From NCBI RefSeq assembly GCF_020164785.1, contig NZ_JAIUGX010000007.1, positions 124,001 through 188,000 of the forward strand: a stretch of DNA of 64,000 bases, written 5' to 3'. Source of the stretch: Mesorhizobium sp. ES1-1. GTDB taxonomy: Bacteria > Pseudomonadota > Alphaproteobacteria > Rhizobiales > Rhizobiaceae. The notes under the pieces are model-generated. The model was given only the letters and a program-made list of their open reading frames with translations. It was not told where the DNA came from and made no database searches. Positions 41,866-51,310 of this stretch are shown in pieces. The stretch's first letter is position 1. Every line of letters begins with the position of its first letter. Made by a program: the position numbers and the translations under genes.

Positions 41866-42944
41866 CCATCTCCGAGGTTCTCGACTCACGCACATGGCGA
41901 TCGTCCGCTACGCTGCAAATGTTGAAAATTGGGCTTTTCGGCACGCCGCTCAATTCGATCATCACCATGGCGACCGTAGCCTTGCTAGGCTGGATCGTAC
42001 CGCCGCTAGTGCGCTGGGGCGTATTCGACGCGACATGGACAGGCACGTCGGCCGACTGCGCGGCTGCCTCCGGCGCCTGTTGGGCGTTTGTGGGCGCAAA
42101 ATTCCGTTTCATCCTGTTCGCCTTCTACCCGCCGGCGCTGCAATGGCGCCCGGCGATCGTCATGGCGCTGTTGCTGGGGCTGCTCATTGTCACCGCGCAG
42201 CCGCGTTTCTGGCGCAAGGGACTGCTCGTTGCCTGGTTCGTCGTGGTCGCTGCCAGTTGGATCCTGATGTCCGGCACGCTGACGCCGCCCGCCGTCCCTT
42301 CGAACCAATGGGGCGGCCTGGCCGTCACCCTGTTCGTCTGGTCGGTCTGCTTCGGCCTTGCCACCCCGCTGGCGATCCTGCTGGCGCTGGCGCGGCGCTC
42401 CAGTATGGGCGGACTGCGCGTGCTCGCGGTCGCCTTCATTGAACTGATGCGCGGTACGCCGATGGTGGCCATCCTGTATGTAGCGATGCTCATCCTGCCG
42501 ATGGCTATTCCCAATGGCCAACTGATCGACAAGAACGTACGGGCAATGATCATGATCACGCTGTTCTGGTCGGCCTATGTCGCCGAAGTCGTTCGCGCTG
42601 GCCTCCAGGCGATCCCATCTGGCCAGCAGGAAGCCGCAACGGCGCTTGGGCTCGGTTACTGGCGGACAATGCAGCTCATTGTGCTGCCGCAGGCGCTGCG
42701 TCTGGTTATTCCCGGCATGGTCAATCTGGCGATCGGTTTCCTACTGGCGACATCGCTGCTGGCCGTCATCGGCATTTTCGACCTGCTCAATGCCGCAAGG
42801 TCATCTGCCACCGATCCGCAGTGGCTCGGCTACTACAACGAGGCCTATCTCTTCGCCGCGCTGATCTATTTCCTGCTGTGCTTCGGAGGATCGCGTTACA
42901 GCCTGTGGCTGGAGAAATATTTGCGCCGGTCAGAACGTATCTGA
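41862..42944 (+). CDS. Amino-acid ABC permease, AapM-like
   Basis: 360 aa; ATGA overlap with the AapQ-like gene. Carries GLATPLAILLALARR, ELMRGTPMVAILYV and AATALGLGYWRTMQLIVLPQALR. The AapP ATPase that should follow is absent: after this gene there is a 265-bp gap and then an autotransporter. An ATPase encoded elsewhere must energise it. Confidence 0.9.
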   Translation: MTISEVLDSRTWRSSATLQMLKIGLFGTPLNSIITMATVALLGWIVPPLVRWGVFDATWTGTSADCAAASGACWAFVGAKFRFILFAFYPPALQWRPAIVMALLLGLLIVTAQPRFWRKGLLVAWFVVVAASWILMSGTLTPPAVPSNQWGGLAVTLFVWSVCFGLATPLAILLALARRSSMGGLRVLAVAFIELMRGTPMVAILYVAMLILPMAIPNGQLIDKNVRAMIMITLFWSAYVAEVVRAGLQAIPSGQQEAATALGLGYWRTMQLIVLPQALRLVIPGMVNLAIGFLLATSLLAVIGIFDLLNAARSSATDPQWLGYYNEAYLFAALIYFLLCFGGSRYSLWLEKYLRRSERI

Positions 42945-43209
42945 ATAACGAGCATTCTGCGGCCGCGACCTGCCGGGCGCTGTGCCATTTCGAGGGTCGG
43001 CGGAGAAAGCCGATGCTGTTGTCGGGGCAAAGGAGGACATCTTTCCCGCCTTGCCTTCGGGCACGACTGCGCGGCTGTCCGGAACTGCCTAACCGGCTAC
43101 TTGGCCTCTCTCAGCACGAGTGAATTTGACTCATCCTGGATGAGATCAATCCGGGTTGCCCGCCCAATGACCCTCGCGCGATATCCGGCCTGTCAGGCGG
43201 GGGCGTGCA

Positions 43210-46206
43210 ATGGAATCTTTGACTTGCGGTAAGCGTGGTAAGGCCAACAAATCAAGCCGGCCAAGCGTCATGTCCGCGCTCAAACTGTCTCTTCTCGCGT
43301 CGGTTGCCTGCGTTTCCGTCAATCCGGCCCGCTCGGAAACCATCACCATTTCGGCGCCTCAAACGGTGCCGGTGGCCGCCGTGACGGATCCGACAGGCAT
43401 CATCAACATCACGCAGACGGGATCTATCGTCACGCAATCTGGAGCCAACGTCCAACCCCTGATGTCTCCGGGCCTCGGTGCATGGACGGTCAACGTCGAC
43501 GGTTCCTCGCAGGTTCTTGACGCTGACGCTAACTCGAACATCTGGCTGCGCGCTGGAGGAACCGTCAAAGTGGGCGCGACGGGTACGGTCGAAGGCGCCA
43601 GAGACGCTATCCTGATCCAAGGTGGTCCGGCTGACGTTCAGAATGACGGGATTATCTCGGCCAGTTGGATCGCCGTTCACGCGCTTGAGGGAGGCACCGT
43701 CGAAAATCGCAATACGATCCTCGGCGGTGTGGTCTTCGCGACCTCACCCACGGCCGGGCATTTCATCAACAACGGCAACGTATCCAGCAATGGCGGCGGC
43801 TTCGGCGTCATCATGAACGGGGGCGGGTCGCTCGAAAATTCGGGGACCGTGGCCTTCACCAACATCGGCCAGGGCTTTTGGAGCCGGGGAAACACGACAT
43901 TCGCCAACAGCGGAACATATACGGCCCATGGGGACAGTTCGTTCACCGGCCCGATCTACGCGGTACTGTTGCAGAACGGCAATGTGGTGGCGACCAATTC
44001 GGGAACCATCGAGGGCCGCGATGTCGGTCTATTCGTTTCACAAGGAACCGCCGAAATTGTCAATTCCGGCACCATCAACGCCACCGATGTACATGCGGTG
44101 GTCCTCCAAACCGCCGGCGCTGCTTCCTTCAAGCAAACCGCGGGAGCGCTTAACGGGGGGACGCACGGCCTTTCGGTGGTGACCTCAGGCGACACGACCG
44201 TGACCATAGAAGGCGGCTCCATCAAAGGCGGGCTGTCGAGCGCAAGCGGCATAGGTGTGCGCTTCGGCGGCAGCGGCATGACCCAGATGAGCGTCGCCAA
44301 TGCATCGATCACCGGCGTTGCTGCGGCTATCCAGGGCGGCACGGGGCGGTTCGACCTTTCGCTGCTCGGGGGCAGCGCCATCATCGGCAATGTGAGGCTT
44401 GGTGCGGGAGACTCAAACCTGACGCTGGAGACCGGAGCCTCCGTTCAAGGCAACATCGACGGCGAGGCGGGGAGCAACACGCTCCTGCTGACAGGGTCAG
44501 GCGATGGCAACTTCCATCGGGACCTGCTCAATTTCGCTTCCGGCAAGCTCGACGCGACCGGTGGGACATGGACGCTCGGCGGGAACGCCGCTTTTTCCGG
44601 CGGAATGGAGCTTGTCGCCGGCTCGCTTGCTATCGATGGAAGCCTGACAGGCACGGTAGCGGTCAGAACCGGCGCTACTCTCGGCGGCACAGGCACCGTC
44701 GGTGCTACCACGATCGAGGCGGGTGGCATCCATGCGCCCGGCAATTCCATCGGCGTGCAGACTGTGGATGGAAACTACGTCAACCACGGCACGCTCCAGA
44801 TCGAGGCGACACCGGCGCTCGCGGACCAGGTGAAGGTATCGGGGACCGTCGACATTGCCGGCGCGACGCTCGCCCTGGATTTGTCGCCTAATCAGGCCTC
44901 CGGTTGGAGCGTTTCAAACGGACCTTTTGTCATCATCGACAATGACGGCTCGGAGGCGGTAACCGGAGCGTTCGGCGCGGTCGACAAGAACCTGCTCTTC
45001 CTCGACGAGAAGCTCGACTACGCCGGCGGCGACGGCAACGACGTGACCCTCCAACTGGTCCGAAACGATATAGAATTCTCCCAGGTTGGCATTACACCCA
45101 ACGAGCGCGCAGTCGCCGGAGCGGTGGACAGCCTCAGCTCCGGCAATCTGCTTTGGAACGCCATTGCCCTGCAGAGTGATGCCGCCGCCACCCGCGCCGC
45201 ATTCGACCAACTGAGCGGCGAAATCCATCCGTCGATCAAAGCTGCGCTGGTCAGTGATGCGCACTTATTGCAGGACCTGGTGAACGAAAGGCTGCGTATT
45301 GCATTTGCCGGGGCAGATACCACTGCACCGGTGCCGCTGATGGCGTTTGGCGATGGCGCGCCGGAACTGGGACCGGCGGCAACCGACCGTATCAACGGGT
45401 GGGGAGCCGCCTATGGCGGCTGGGGCGAGGCCGACGGCGGAGGCACGGCGATGCTGAAACGCTCGACCGCGGGGTTGGTGGCCGGCGCGGACGGTACAAT
45501 GTTCGATAGCTGGCGACTTGGTGGCATGGCGGCGTACAGCCACACTAGTTTCGACCTCCCTGGCCGCGCCTCCTCCGCCGACAGCAATAACTTTTCCCTC
45601 GGCGTTTATGGCGGCACCCGGTGGAACCGGCTCAGCCTGCGCGCGGGTGCGGCCTACACCTGGAGCAAGATCGAAACGGCGCGTTCGGTCGCCTTTCCGG
45701 GCATCGCCGATAGCCCTGCAGCGAAATACCAGGCGGGCACGTTCAATGTCTTCGGTGAGGCCGGATACCGTGTCGAGGCCGGTACACTCGCCTTCGAACC
45801 CTTCGCCAACCTGTCCTATGTTGGTCTTCATACGAATGCCTTTACTGAAAGCGGTGGCGCGGTCGCTCTTCATGCCGAAAGCGAGACCACCGGAACAGCT
45901 TTTACGACGTTGGGGCTCCGCGTCGACAGCGATCTCGGCTTGTCAGGCATCCAAGTCTCAGCAAGGGGCGAGATTGGCTGGCGCCATGCCTATGGCGACA
46001 ACCCATTGCTCTCAACATTCACCTTCAGGGGGTCGGACGCATTTGGTGTCGAGGGAGTGCCGATCGCCAGGGACGCAGCTGTCGTTGATGCCGGACTCGA
46101 CCTCGAACTGACGGATAGGGCGGTTTTAAGCGTCAGCTATAACGGCCAAATGGCCTCCGACGCGCAAGACCATGCCTTCAAGACAAGGCTACAGGTGAAT
46201 TTTTAG
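43210..46206 (+). CDS. Autotransporter (type Va) with beta-helical passenger
   Basis: 998 aa. N-terminus with an extended leader ahead of a signal peptide (LKLSLLASVACVSVNPARSE); ATG 43270 is an alternative start. The passenger, ~60 to ~700, is rich in Gly, Asn, Thr and has repeated turns (NSGTI-x-N, VENRNT, DVGLFVSQGTAEIVNSG) as in pertactin-like beta-helices; AGGIHAPGNSIGVQ starts the autochaperone-like part. The C-terminal barrel begins near INGWGAAYGGWGEADGG and ends HAFKTRLQVNF with the terminal Phe used by BamA. Surface-exposed or secreted, possibly adhesin; no cleavage or enzyme motif seen. Confidence 0.9.
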   Translation: MESLTCGKRGKANKSSRPSVMSALKLSLLASVACVSVNPARSETITISAPQTVPVAAVTDPTGIINITQTGSIVTQSGANVQPLMSPGLGAWTVNVDGSSQVLDADANSNIWLRAGGTVKVGATGTVEGARDAILIQGGPADVQNDGIISASWIAVHALEGGTVENRNTILGGVVFATSPTAGHFINNGNVSSNGGGFGVIMNGGGSLENSGTVAFTNIGQGFWSRGNTTFANSGTYTAHGDSSFTGPIYAVLLQNGNVVATNSGTIEGRDVGLFVSQGTAEIVNSGTINATDVHAVVLQTAGAASFKQTAGALNGGTHGLSVVTSGDTTVTIEGGSIKGGLSSASGIGVRFGGSGMTQMSVANASITGVAAAIQGGTGRFDLSLLGGSAIIGNVRLGAGDSNLTLETGASVQGNIDGEAGSNTLLLTGSGDGNFHRDLLNFASGKLDATGGTWTLGGNAAFSGGMELVAGSLAIDGSLTGTVAVRTGATLGGTGTVGATTIEAGGIHAPGNSIGVQTVDGNYVNHGTLQIEATPALADQVKVSGTVDIAGATLALDLSPNQASGWSVSNGPFVIIDNDGSEAVTGAFGAVDKNLLFLDEKLDYAGGDGNDVTLQLVRNDIEFSQVGITPNERAVAGAVDSLSSGNLLWNAIALQSDAAATRAAFDQLSGEIHPSIKAALVSDAHLLQDLVNERLRIAFAGADTTAPVPLMAFGDGAPELGPAATDRINGWGAAYGGWGEADGGGTAMLKRSTAGLVAGADGTMFDSWRLGGMAAYSHTSFDLPGRASSADSNNFSLGVYGGTRWNRLSLRAGAAYTWSKIETARSVAFPGIADSPAAKYQAGTFNVFGEAGYRVEAGTLAFEPFANLSYVGLHTNAFTESGGAVALHAESETTGTAFTTLGLRVDSDLGLSGIQVSARGEIGWRHAYGDNPLLSTFTFRGSDAFGVEGVPIARDAAVVDAGLDLELTDRAVLSVSYNGQMASDAQDHAFKTRLQVNF

Positions 46207-46344
46207 CCTACAGGGGGCGTCCGCTCATCGGCAACGCAAGCAGCTCTCCCTTCATGCAATACCTTGGTCCGTAGTCAACGGCGCGGAGTTCTCGTCGTCG
46301 ATGACCCAAGCGGCGCTCAAACAGCGACAAAGGAGGATCGAACG

Positions 46345-46728
46345 ATGCCCAGCGTGTCGGCAGCCGGCAAAACGGAATTGCATGCATCTGTTTCCGGACG
46401 GCGCCCCATTTTTGCCCGCGTCTGGCGCGCCCGCACAAGATTTCCCGATTTTGAAGCCTACACGCACTACCTTTATGAAAGTGGTGTCCTGAAGATCGAG
46501 CGTATGCAAGGCTGCCTCGGCGTTCAGATGTTTCGCAGCATCACCGGCGATGTCGCGGAATTTACCGTCACTTCGTTTTGGCCGACGCTTGAGGCAATAC
46601 GTGTCTGGTCAGGTGACGACCTTACGCGCACGCGGCACCTGGAAAGAGATCCCGAATTCCTGCTCGAACTGCCGGAGCGGGTCGCCTTGGTCGAGGTCTA
46701 CGCCAATGACTGGCTGCTCCCGGCATAG
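46345..46728 (+). CDS. Antibiotic-biosynthesis-monooxygenase (ABM) domain protein
   Basis: 127 aa from ATG 46345 (AGGAGG ahead). One ABM-type alpha+beta barrel: FARVWRARTRFPDFEAYTHYL, GCLGVQMFRSITGD, VTSFWPTLEAIRVWSGDD. These proteins degrade or detoxify small molecules, or act in heme chemistry, often without cofactor. Convergent with the AraC gene. Catalytic residues cannot be assigned. Confidence 0.72.
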   Translation: MPSVSAAGKTELHASVSGRRPIFARVWRARTRFPDFEAYTHYLYESGVLKIERMQGCLGVQMFRSITGDVAEFTVTSFWPTLEAIRVWSGDDLTRTRHLERDPEFLLELPERVALVEVYANDWLLPA

Positions 46729-46782
46729 AAGCCCCGCATGATGTTGTTGCTCGGTACAGCTTAAGTCCTCACCTGCAAGTCT

Positions 46783-47667
46783 CTAGGAGCTCGGCTTTTT
46801 CCGATCGCTTTTCGGGGATGTCCCAAAGCTTGCGCGATATCGTTTTGCGAAATGAGACCGCGAGGCGTATCCCGCCGCCTCTGCGGCTGCAAAACTCGGC
46901 GCGCCCGACACAAGCGCATTTCTGCCCGCCTCCAGACGTTCCGAGCAAACAATCTCGCGAAAGGAGCGTCCTTCGCCTGCAAGACGCCGGCGGAGAGTGG
47001 ACGCCCCGAGTCCCAACCGGCCTGCCATGCGGGCCACCGTCCAAGAGCTCGCGGGGTCGGACCTCACCAGCCACGCGATCCGCTCGGCGAGGCTCGTTTC
47101 GAACAGCGGGCTAGCCGCCGGCCAGGGACGCAGAAGTGTCAGAACCTCGCTGAACCGCAGGACCTTCACCCGTTCGCCAATATCAGTGTTCGCAATTGCG
47201 CTGGCCGCATGGACGAGAGCATCCATGAGGTCTTGGCTTAGCGGCACCTGGAAACGCGTGCTCGCATCCTGTTTCGGTTTGGCCCCCGCCCCGACCTCCG
47301 GCTCAATGCCTTGCGGCAGCGAACGCACTTCGAGCAGCAGGGACTCGTAAGGCGCAGAGAGGCTCGCAGGCACGTTGACCACGTCCATTGGCACTTTGCT
47401 GGGCAGGATGAAAACGGTGCCGGGTTCGAATGTATGCGCAGCGTCGCCCAGCCAAACTTCCTTGTGCCCGCGCAGCATGATGCCGAGGATAGGGGCGGGG
47501 AGTTCTACCGACTTCAGTCGTTCTCGAGCAATCGAGCAATAGGAGAAGAGTTGGTCGCCGTGAAAGAAGCGTCCATTGGTGCCGTCTGGCGCCATCAGAT
47601 GGCGCAGCCGCCTGACAAGGGCTGCCTTCAGCTCGGCGTCAGCGCCAGATTTGAAATGCATCGTCAT
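46783..47667 (-). CDS. AraC family transcriptional regulator
   Basis: 294 aa from ATG 47667 (47661 also possible). N-terminal AraC_N/cupin-like sensor (PILGIMLRGHKEVWLGD, FEPGTVFILPSKVPMDV), C-terminal pair of HTHs: WTVARMAGRLGLGASTLRRRLAGEG and AAAEAAGYASRSHFAKRYRASFG. Divergent from the metallo-hydrolase gene, whose promoter it is likely to control. Confidence 0.9.
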   Translation of the reverse strand: MTMHFKSGADAELKAALVRRLRHLMAPDGTNGRFFHGDQLFSYCSIARERLKSVELPAPILGIMLRGHKEVWLGDAAHTFEPGTVFILPSKVPMDVVNVPASLSAPYESLLLEVRSLPQGIEPEVGAGAKPKQDASTRFQVPLSQDLMDALVHAASAIANTDIGERVKVLRFSEVLTLLRPWPAASPLFETSLAERIAWLVRSDPASSWTVARMAGRLGLGASTLRRRLAGEGRSFREIVCSERLEAGRNALVSGAPSFAAAEAAGYASRSHFAKRYRASFGTSPKSDRKKPSS

Positions 47668-47800
47668 GGGAGAAGGATACCGCAAAGGAAAGCCAGCACG
47701 AACCCTCATGGGAGCGTTTCGGGCTCATCCGCGATCTAATGCGGGCCTTGGTCATAGGTTTAGTTCGGCATTGTCTCGCCACCAACCCGTGGAGATAGAC

Positions 47801-48628
47801 ATGAACTCGCTGACCGTTCCTTTCCTGGTAGTGGCGCTGACCACTTCCAGCGCCACCGCCGCTGAACTCGAACTCTGGCGCCTGGACTGCGGCAAGATTG
47901 AAGTCCGCAATCTCGCTCTCTTTTCCGACACCTACAATTACGCTGACCAACAGCGGACCTTGACCGACAGTTGCTACCTCATCCGCCATGACCAGGAGTA
48001 TATGCTTTGGGACACAGGGCTGCCGAAGGCGCTGGTCGGCGCCAAGGTTGATCCCGGGTCTGCTCTACAGCCAAGCCTGTCCAAGGACATCGAAACGCAG
48101 CTTGCCGAAGTCGGCTTGAAGGCAGGCGATATTGCCAAGGTCGGGATCAGCCACAACCATTTCGACCATATCGGCCAGGCCGCGAGCTTTGCCGGTGCAA
48201 CATTGATGATTGGCGCAGCGGACTTCGCGCAGTTCAAGGCCAATCCGTTGCCTTTTGCCGTCGATCCTGGCCTCATTGCGCCATGGCTGACTGGAGGCTC
48301 CAAGGTCGATTTGATCACGGGAGACCGCGATGTTTATGGAGACGGAACTGTCACCATCTTGTCGACACCAGGCCATACGCCGGGGGAGACCAGCCTGTTG
48401 GTCCGTTTGAACAAAACAGGGCCGGTGTTGCTGTCAGGCGACGTCGTGCATTTCGAGGAGCAGTTCGCCAACCGCGGCGTACCCCCCTTCAATTTCGATC
48501 GTGCCCAGACACTGGCTTCCATGGATCGTCTTACCGGGATAGCGAAGCAACTGCATGCGAAGCTGATCGTCCAGCATGACGCTACAGATGTGGCCTTGCT
48601 GCCGGCGTTTCCGAAAAGCGCAGAGTGA
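47801..48628 (+). CDS. Exported metallo-beta-lactamase-fold hydrolase (AHL-lactonase-like)
   Basis: 275 aa from ATG 47801 with signal peptide (residues 1-20, ending SSATAA). Zinc motif H118-x-H120-x-D122-H123 (SHNHFDH), then STPGHTPGE with a further His, and LLSGDVVHF with the bridging Asp. The family includes quorum-quenching N-acyl-homoserine lactonases, but also other lactonases and hydrolases. Export is unusual for an AHL lactonase acting on cytoplasmic signal and suggests outside action. Regulated by the divergent AraC gene, by inference. Confidence 0.8.
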   Translation: MNSLTVPFLVVALTTSSATAAELELWRLDCGKIEVRNLALFSDTYNYADQQRTLTDSCYLIRHDQEYMLWDTGLPKALVGAKVDPGSALQPSLSKDIETQLAEVGLKAGDIAKVGISHNHFDHIGQAASFAGATLMIGAADFAQFKANPLPFAVDPGLIAPWLTGGSKVDLITGDRDVYGDGTVTILSTPGHTPGETSLLVRLNKTGPVLLSGDVVHFEEQFANRGVPPFNFDRAQTLASMDRLTGIAKQLHAKLIVQHDATDVALLPAFPKSAE

Positions 48629-48739
48629 AGGACGGGCATGTATCGAGCGCGGAGATGCCGAAGGGGAAGCGGCGGACCGGTGTCTCCCGGTTTCCTCACT
48701 GGCCGCCCCATCTCACTTGCTAACCAAGCCCCAATCGCT

Positions 48740-49635
48740 CTAGACGGTTCGGCTTCCGCCGGAGAAGCGGTCCGTGCGCGCCTCGATAGCCTTCGTGACC
48801 GCGATCATGTCGAGATCGCCATGGCCCAGAGCAAGGGTCTCCGCGTAGAGGTCGCAGCAGACCTCCAGCACCGGCACGGCGACACCACCACTGCGGGCGG
48901 CCGGCCGTTCTTCAGAACGTCTGAAATCGCGGCATGAGCGGAGAAATCGCTTTTGACCAGCTTTGGTGCCTTGAGACGCGAAATGTCGCTCGCCATCTGG
49001 CTTGCTGCCAGGACTTCCGTGACCTGATGGAGGTCCAAGCCGCCACGCCTGGCGAAATGCAAGCACTCCGCCAAGCCGGTGACGGTCGCCAGCAGGAGGA
49101 TGTTGACTGCAAGTTTCATCAGGAGCGCCTTTGGGACGGCACCGCACGCAATCGAGCTTTTGCACATGGGCGCCAACACTGGCCGTGCGCTGGCAACTGC
49201 CGCTGGATCGCCGGCAAGCATGGCGATCAACTGGCCAGCCTCGGCCGGCTTGCGCGAACCCGAAACGGGCGCCTCTACATAAGCCCCGCCGGCTGTTCGA
49301 ATATCCTTTTCCAGCCCGAGCGAAAAATCAGGTGATGTCGTGCCCATATGCACGATGACGCGCCCCTTCACATGCCTCGTAAAACGGCTCGAAGACCGAT
49401 CGAGAACCGCGTCGATCGCCTTTCCGTCGCTCAGCATCAAAATCACGATGTCGGACGACAAAAAAAGGTCGTCGCGGCTTGCCGCGATCCTGGCTCCGGC
49501 CCGTTTGAGTCCCGCGGCTTTTCCAGCCGATCTGTTCCACACCGTCAGGGGCCCGGCATTGGCCAGGTTCAGCGCCATCGCCGATCCCATATGGCCCAGC
49601 CCAATGAAGCCTATGCGCGGCGTCTCACCCATCAT
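48740..49635 (-). pseudogene. 3-hydroxyisobutyrate-dehydrogenase-type oxidoreductase with frameshift
   Basis: Starts ATG 49635. Rossmann motif [37 protein letters not shown] substrate loop, and catalytic K in [15 protein letters not shown]. At DVLKNGR the frame is lost (48893-48906, a GC run); the expected continuation [20 protein letters not shown]...[13 protein letters not shown] is in a neighbouring frame, ending at 48740. One indel would restore it. Family reduces or oxidises beta-hydroxy acids with NAD(P). Either a recent pseudogene or a sequencing error. Confidence 0.75.
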
Positions 49636-49877
49636 GAAGCTCCTGTGAAGCGCCCGGCACCGACCTGCAGCATTGCAGGCCGCGGCGTACGTACACATCG
49701 GGCTCCGCGAGACCAACGGACAAGCTTTCGGGCAAGGTGAGCATTTCTCATCTTGGTGGTGCTGCTATGGATGGCGCAGATGCCGTCGCGTGTCCGTCAC
49801 GGGACCGCGGGTCGTCCTTCGCTTGCGCACCGATGAAGCGTTGTGACGGTCAGCCGGGACTTAGCGCGACCAGAAGC

Positions 49878-50858
49878 TCACGCCTGGCCCCTCAGGGAAA
49901 GCCCGATCCTTTTTGCGCTGCCTGAACCCCTGGTGTCATGAGCAGGAAATTGCTCTAGTGGCGCCAATTGAGCCCTGAGCTCCTGCATGATCCAGCTCCT
50001 GAAGGATTTGATCTCAGGGCGGTCGAAGGATTTGTGCGTCCCCACCAGCCAGTACCGTGTCGCAAGCGAGATGGCTGGGCCAGCTATTTCGACAAGGTCG
50101 CCGGCATCGATGTAGCTGTTCATCACCGGCTTCCGGCCCATGGCGATGCCGAGTCCTTGCACCGCCGCCTCCGCGGCCAGCTGTATCGTGTCGACCTTGA
50201 TTGTGCGGGAACCTGGAACCGTCGCGATCCCCTTTGCCTGAAACCACGCCGCCCAGTCTTCGGAAGCTGCCGTGAGATGGATCAACGGCCCCCGCTCGAT
50301 AAGTCCGTTTTCATCGCCCGAACCTTTGGTGCGGGCGAAATCTGGCGAGCAAACCGGTACGAAGGTTTCCGCGACCAGCTCCGTCCAGGATTCGCTGGGT
50401 CGCGATGATGTAGCCATACGGATTGCAAGATCGAAACCATCGGTCAGAAAATCAACATGGCGCCGGGCCGTGTCGATCGTGATGCTGATGTCCGGATAAC
50501 GCTCCGTGAATTTTGTCAACCGAGGCAGCAGCCAGCGATTTGCGAATGTCGGCGCCACACTGACCGACAGTGCCCCCGTTGCCTTGCGCCGGCCTGGAAA
50601 AACCTGCGTCGCACCCGCCAGGATTGCCAGCGCGTGGTGAACTTCGGCCGCGTAGGCTTCTCCTGCCTGGGTCAAAGTGAGGCCCTTGGCTTCCCGCAAA
50701 AAAAGCTCCGCACCCAACCAGTGTTCGAGCGTACGCAATCCGTGGCTCACCGCGCTGGGCGTGACATGCACTTCTTCGGCTGCGAGCTTGAAGCTGCCGA
50801 GTCGGGCGGCAGCTTCAAACAGGCGCAACGTGTTCATGGGAGGAAGCCTGAAGCCCAT
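49878..50858 (-). CDS. LysR family regulator, GcvA-like
   Basis: 326 aa. N-terminal wHTH: NTLRLFEAAARLGSFKLAAE, VTPSAVSHGLRTLE; effector domain follows the GcvA/AmpR type (LTAASEDWAAWFQAKG, AVQGLGIAMGRKPVM). Regulates nearby genes in most cases; neighbours are a broken dehydrogenase downstream and, across 215 bp, the DUF1127 gene. Confidence 0.9.
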   Translation of the reverse strand: MGFRLPPMNTLRLFEAAARLGSFKLAAEEVHVTPSAVSHGLRTLEHWLGAELFLREAKGLTLTQAGEAYAAEVHHALAILAGATQVFPGRRKATGALSVSVAPTFANRWLLPRLTKFTERYPDISITIDTARRHVDFLTDGFDLAIRMATSSRPSESWTELVAETFVPVCSPDFARTKGSGDENGLIERGPLIHLTAASEDWAAWFQAKGIATVPGSRTIKVDTIQLAAEAAVQGLGIAMGRKPVMNSYIDAGDLVEIAGPAISLATRYWLVGTHKSFDRPEIKSFRSWIMQELRAQLAPLEQFPAHDTRGSGSAKRIGLSLRGQA

Positions 50859-51073
50859 TTCTGTTTGATCTCAATCTCGGGGTCCGGACCCGCAAAGTAC
50901 TCCCATTACGCTTGTCGCGAAGTCAATGTTGATGTTGTCACTGCTACAATATCCTGGGGACCCATCTGCCGGTGAGCCCTTCTCAAGAGTGGCGAATAAG
51001 TCTCGTTTGCGGTGAGGTCGACGCACGGACTCCTTTGGCGAGGAAAGATCCTGCCAGGGAGCCTGCCGTGACA

Positions 51074-51310
51074 ATGAAATTCACCCAGATGCGCGTCAGA
51101 CCTGGACGCGGAACTACGCGCTGGCTGGCGCGCTTGCTCCGGGCCATTCTCAACCGGCGCCAGGTGGTGGCAATGCTGGAAATGGACGAGCACGAACTGA
51201 AGGATATGGGGTTGTCGAGGCAGGATGTCCGGCAGGTGCTGAAATTGCCTTTGTGGCTCGACCCAAGCTCACCGCTCAACGAGGTGGCCCGGCGTCGGAT
51301 TGCAGAGTAA
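51074..51310 (+). CDS. DUF1127 protein, 78 aa
   Basis: From ATG 51074 (GTG 51068 possible). Ends with the DUF1127 core LARLLRAILNRRQVVAMLEM, DEHELKDMGLSRQDVRQVL. Longer and closer to the family consensus than the 54-aa protein at 3.6 kb. Its last 35 nt overlap the end of the MFS gene on the other strand. RNA-linked role is known only for a few relatives. Confidence 0.85.
   Translation: MKFTQMRVRPGRGTTRWLARLLRAILNRRQVVAMLEMDEHELKDMGLSRQDVRQVLKLPLWLDPSSPLNEVARRRIAE

Noticed and set aside
43130..43144. CTCATCC-T-GGATGAG palindrome before the autotransporter
   Set aside because: Short, single, and lacks T-run or match to a known operator; chance is plausible.
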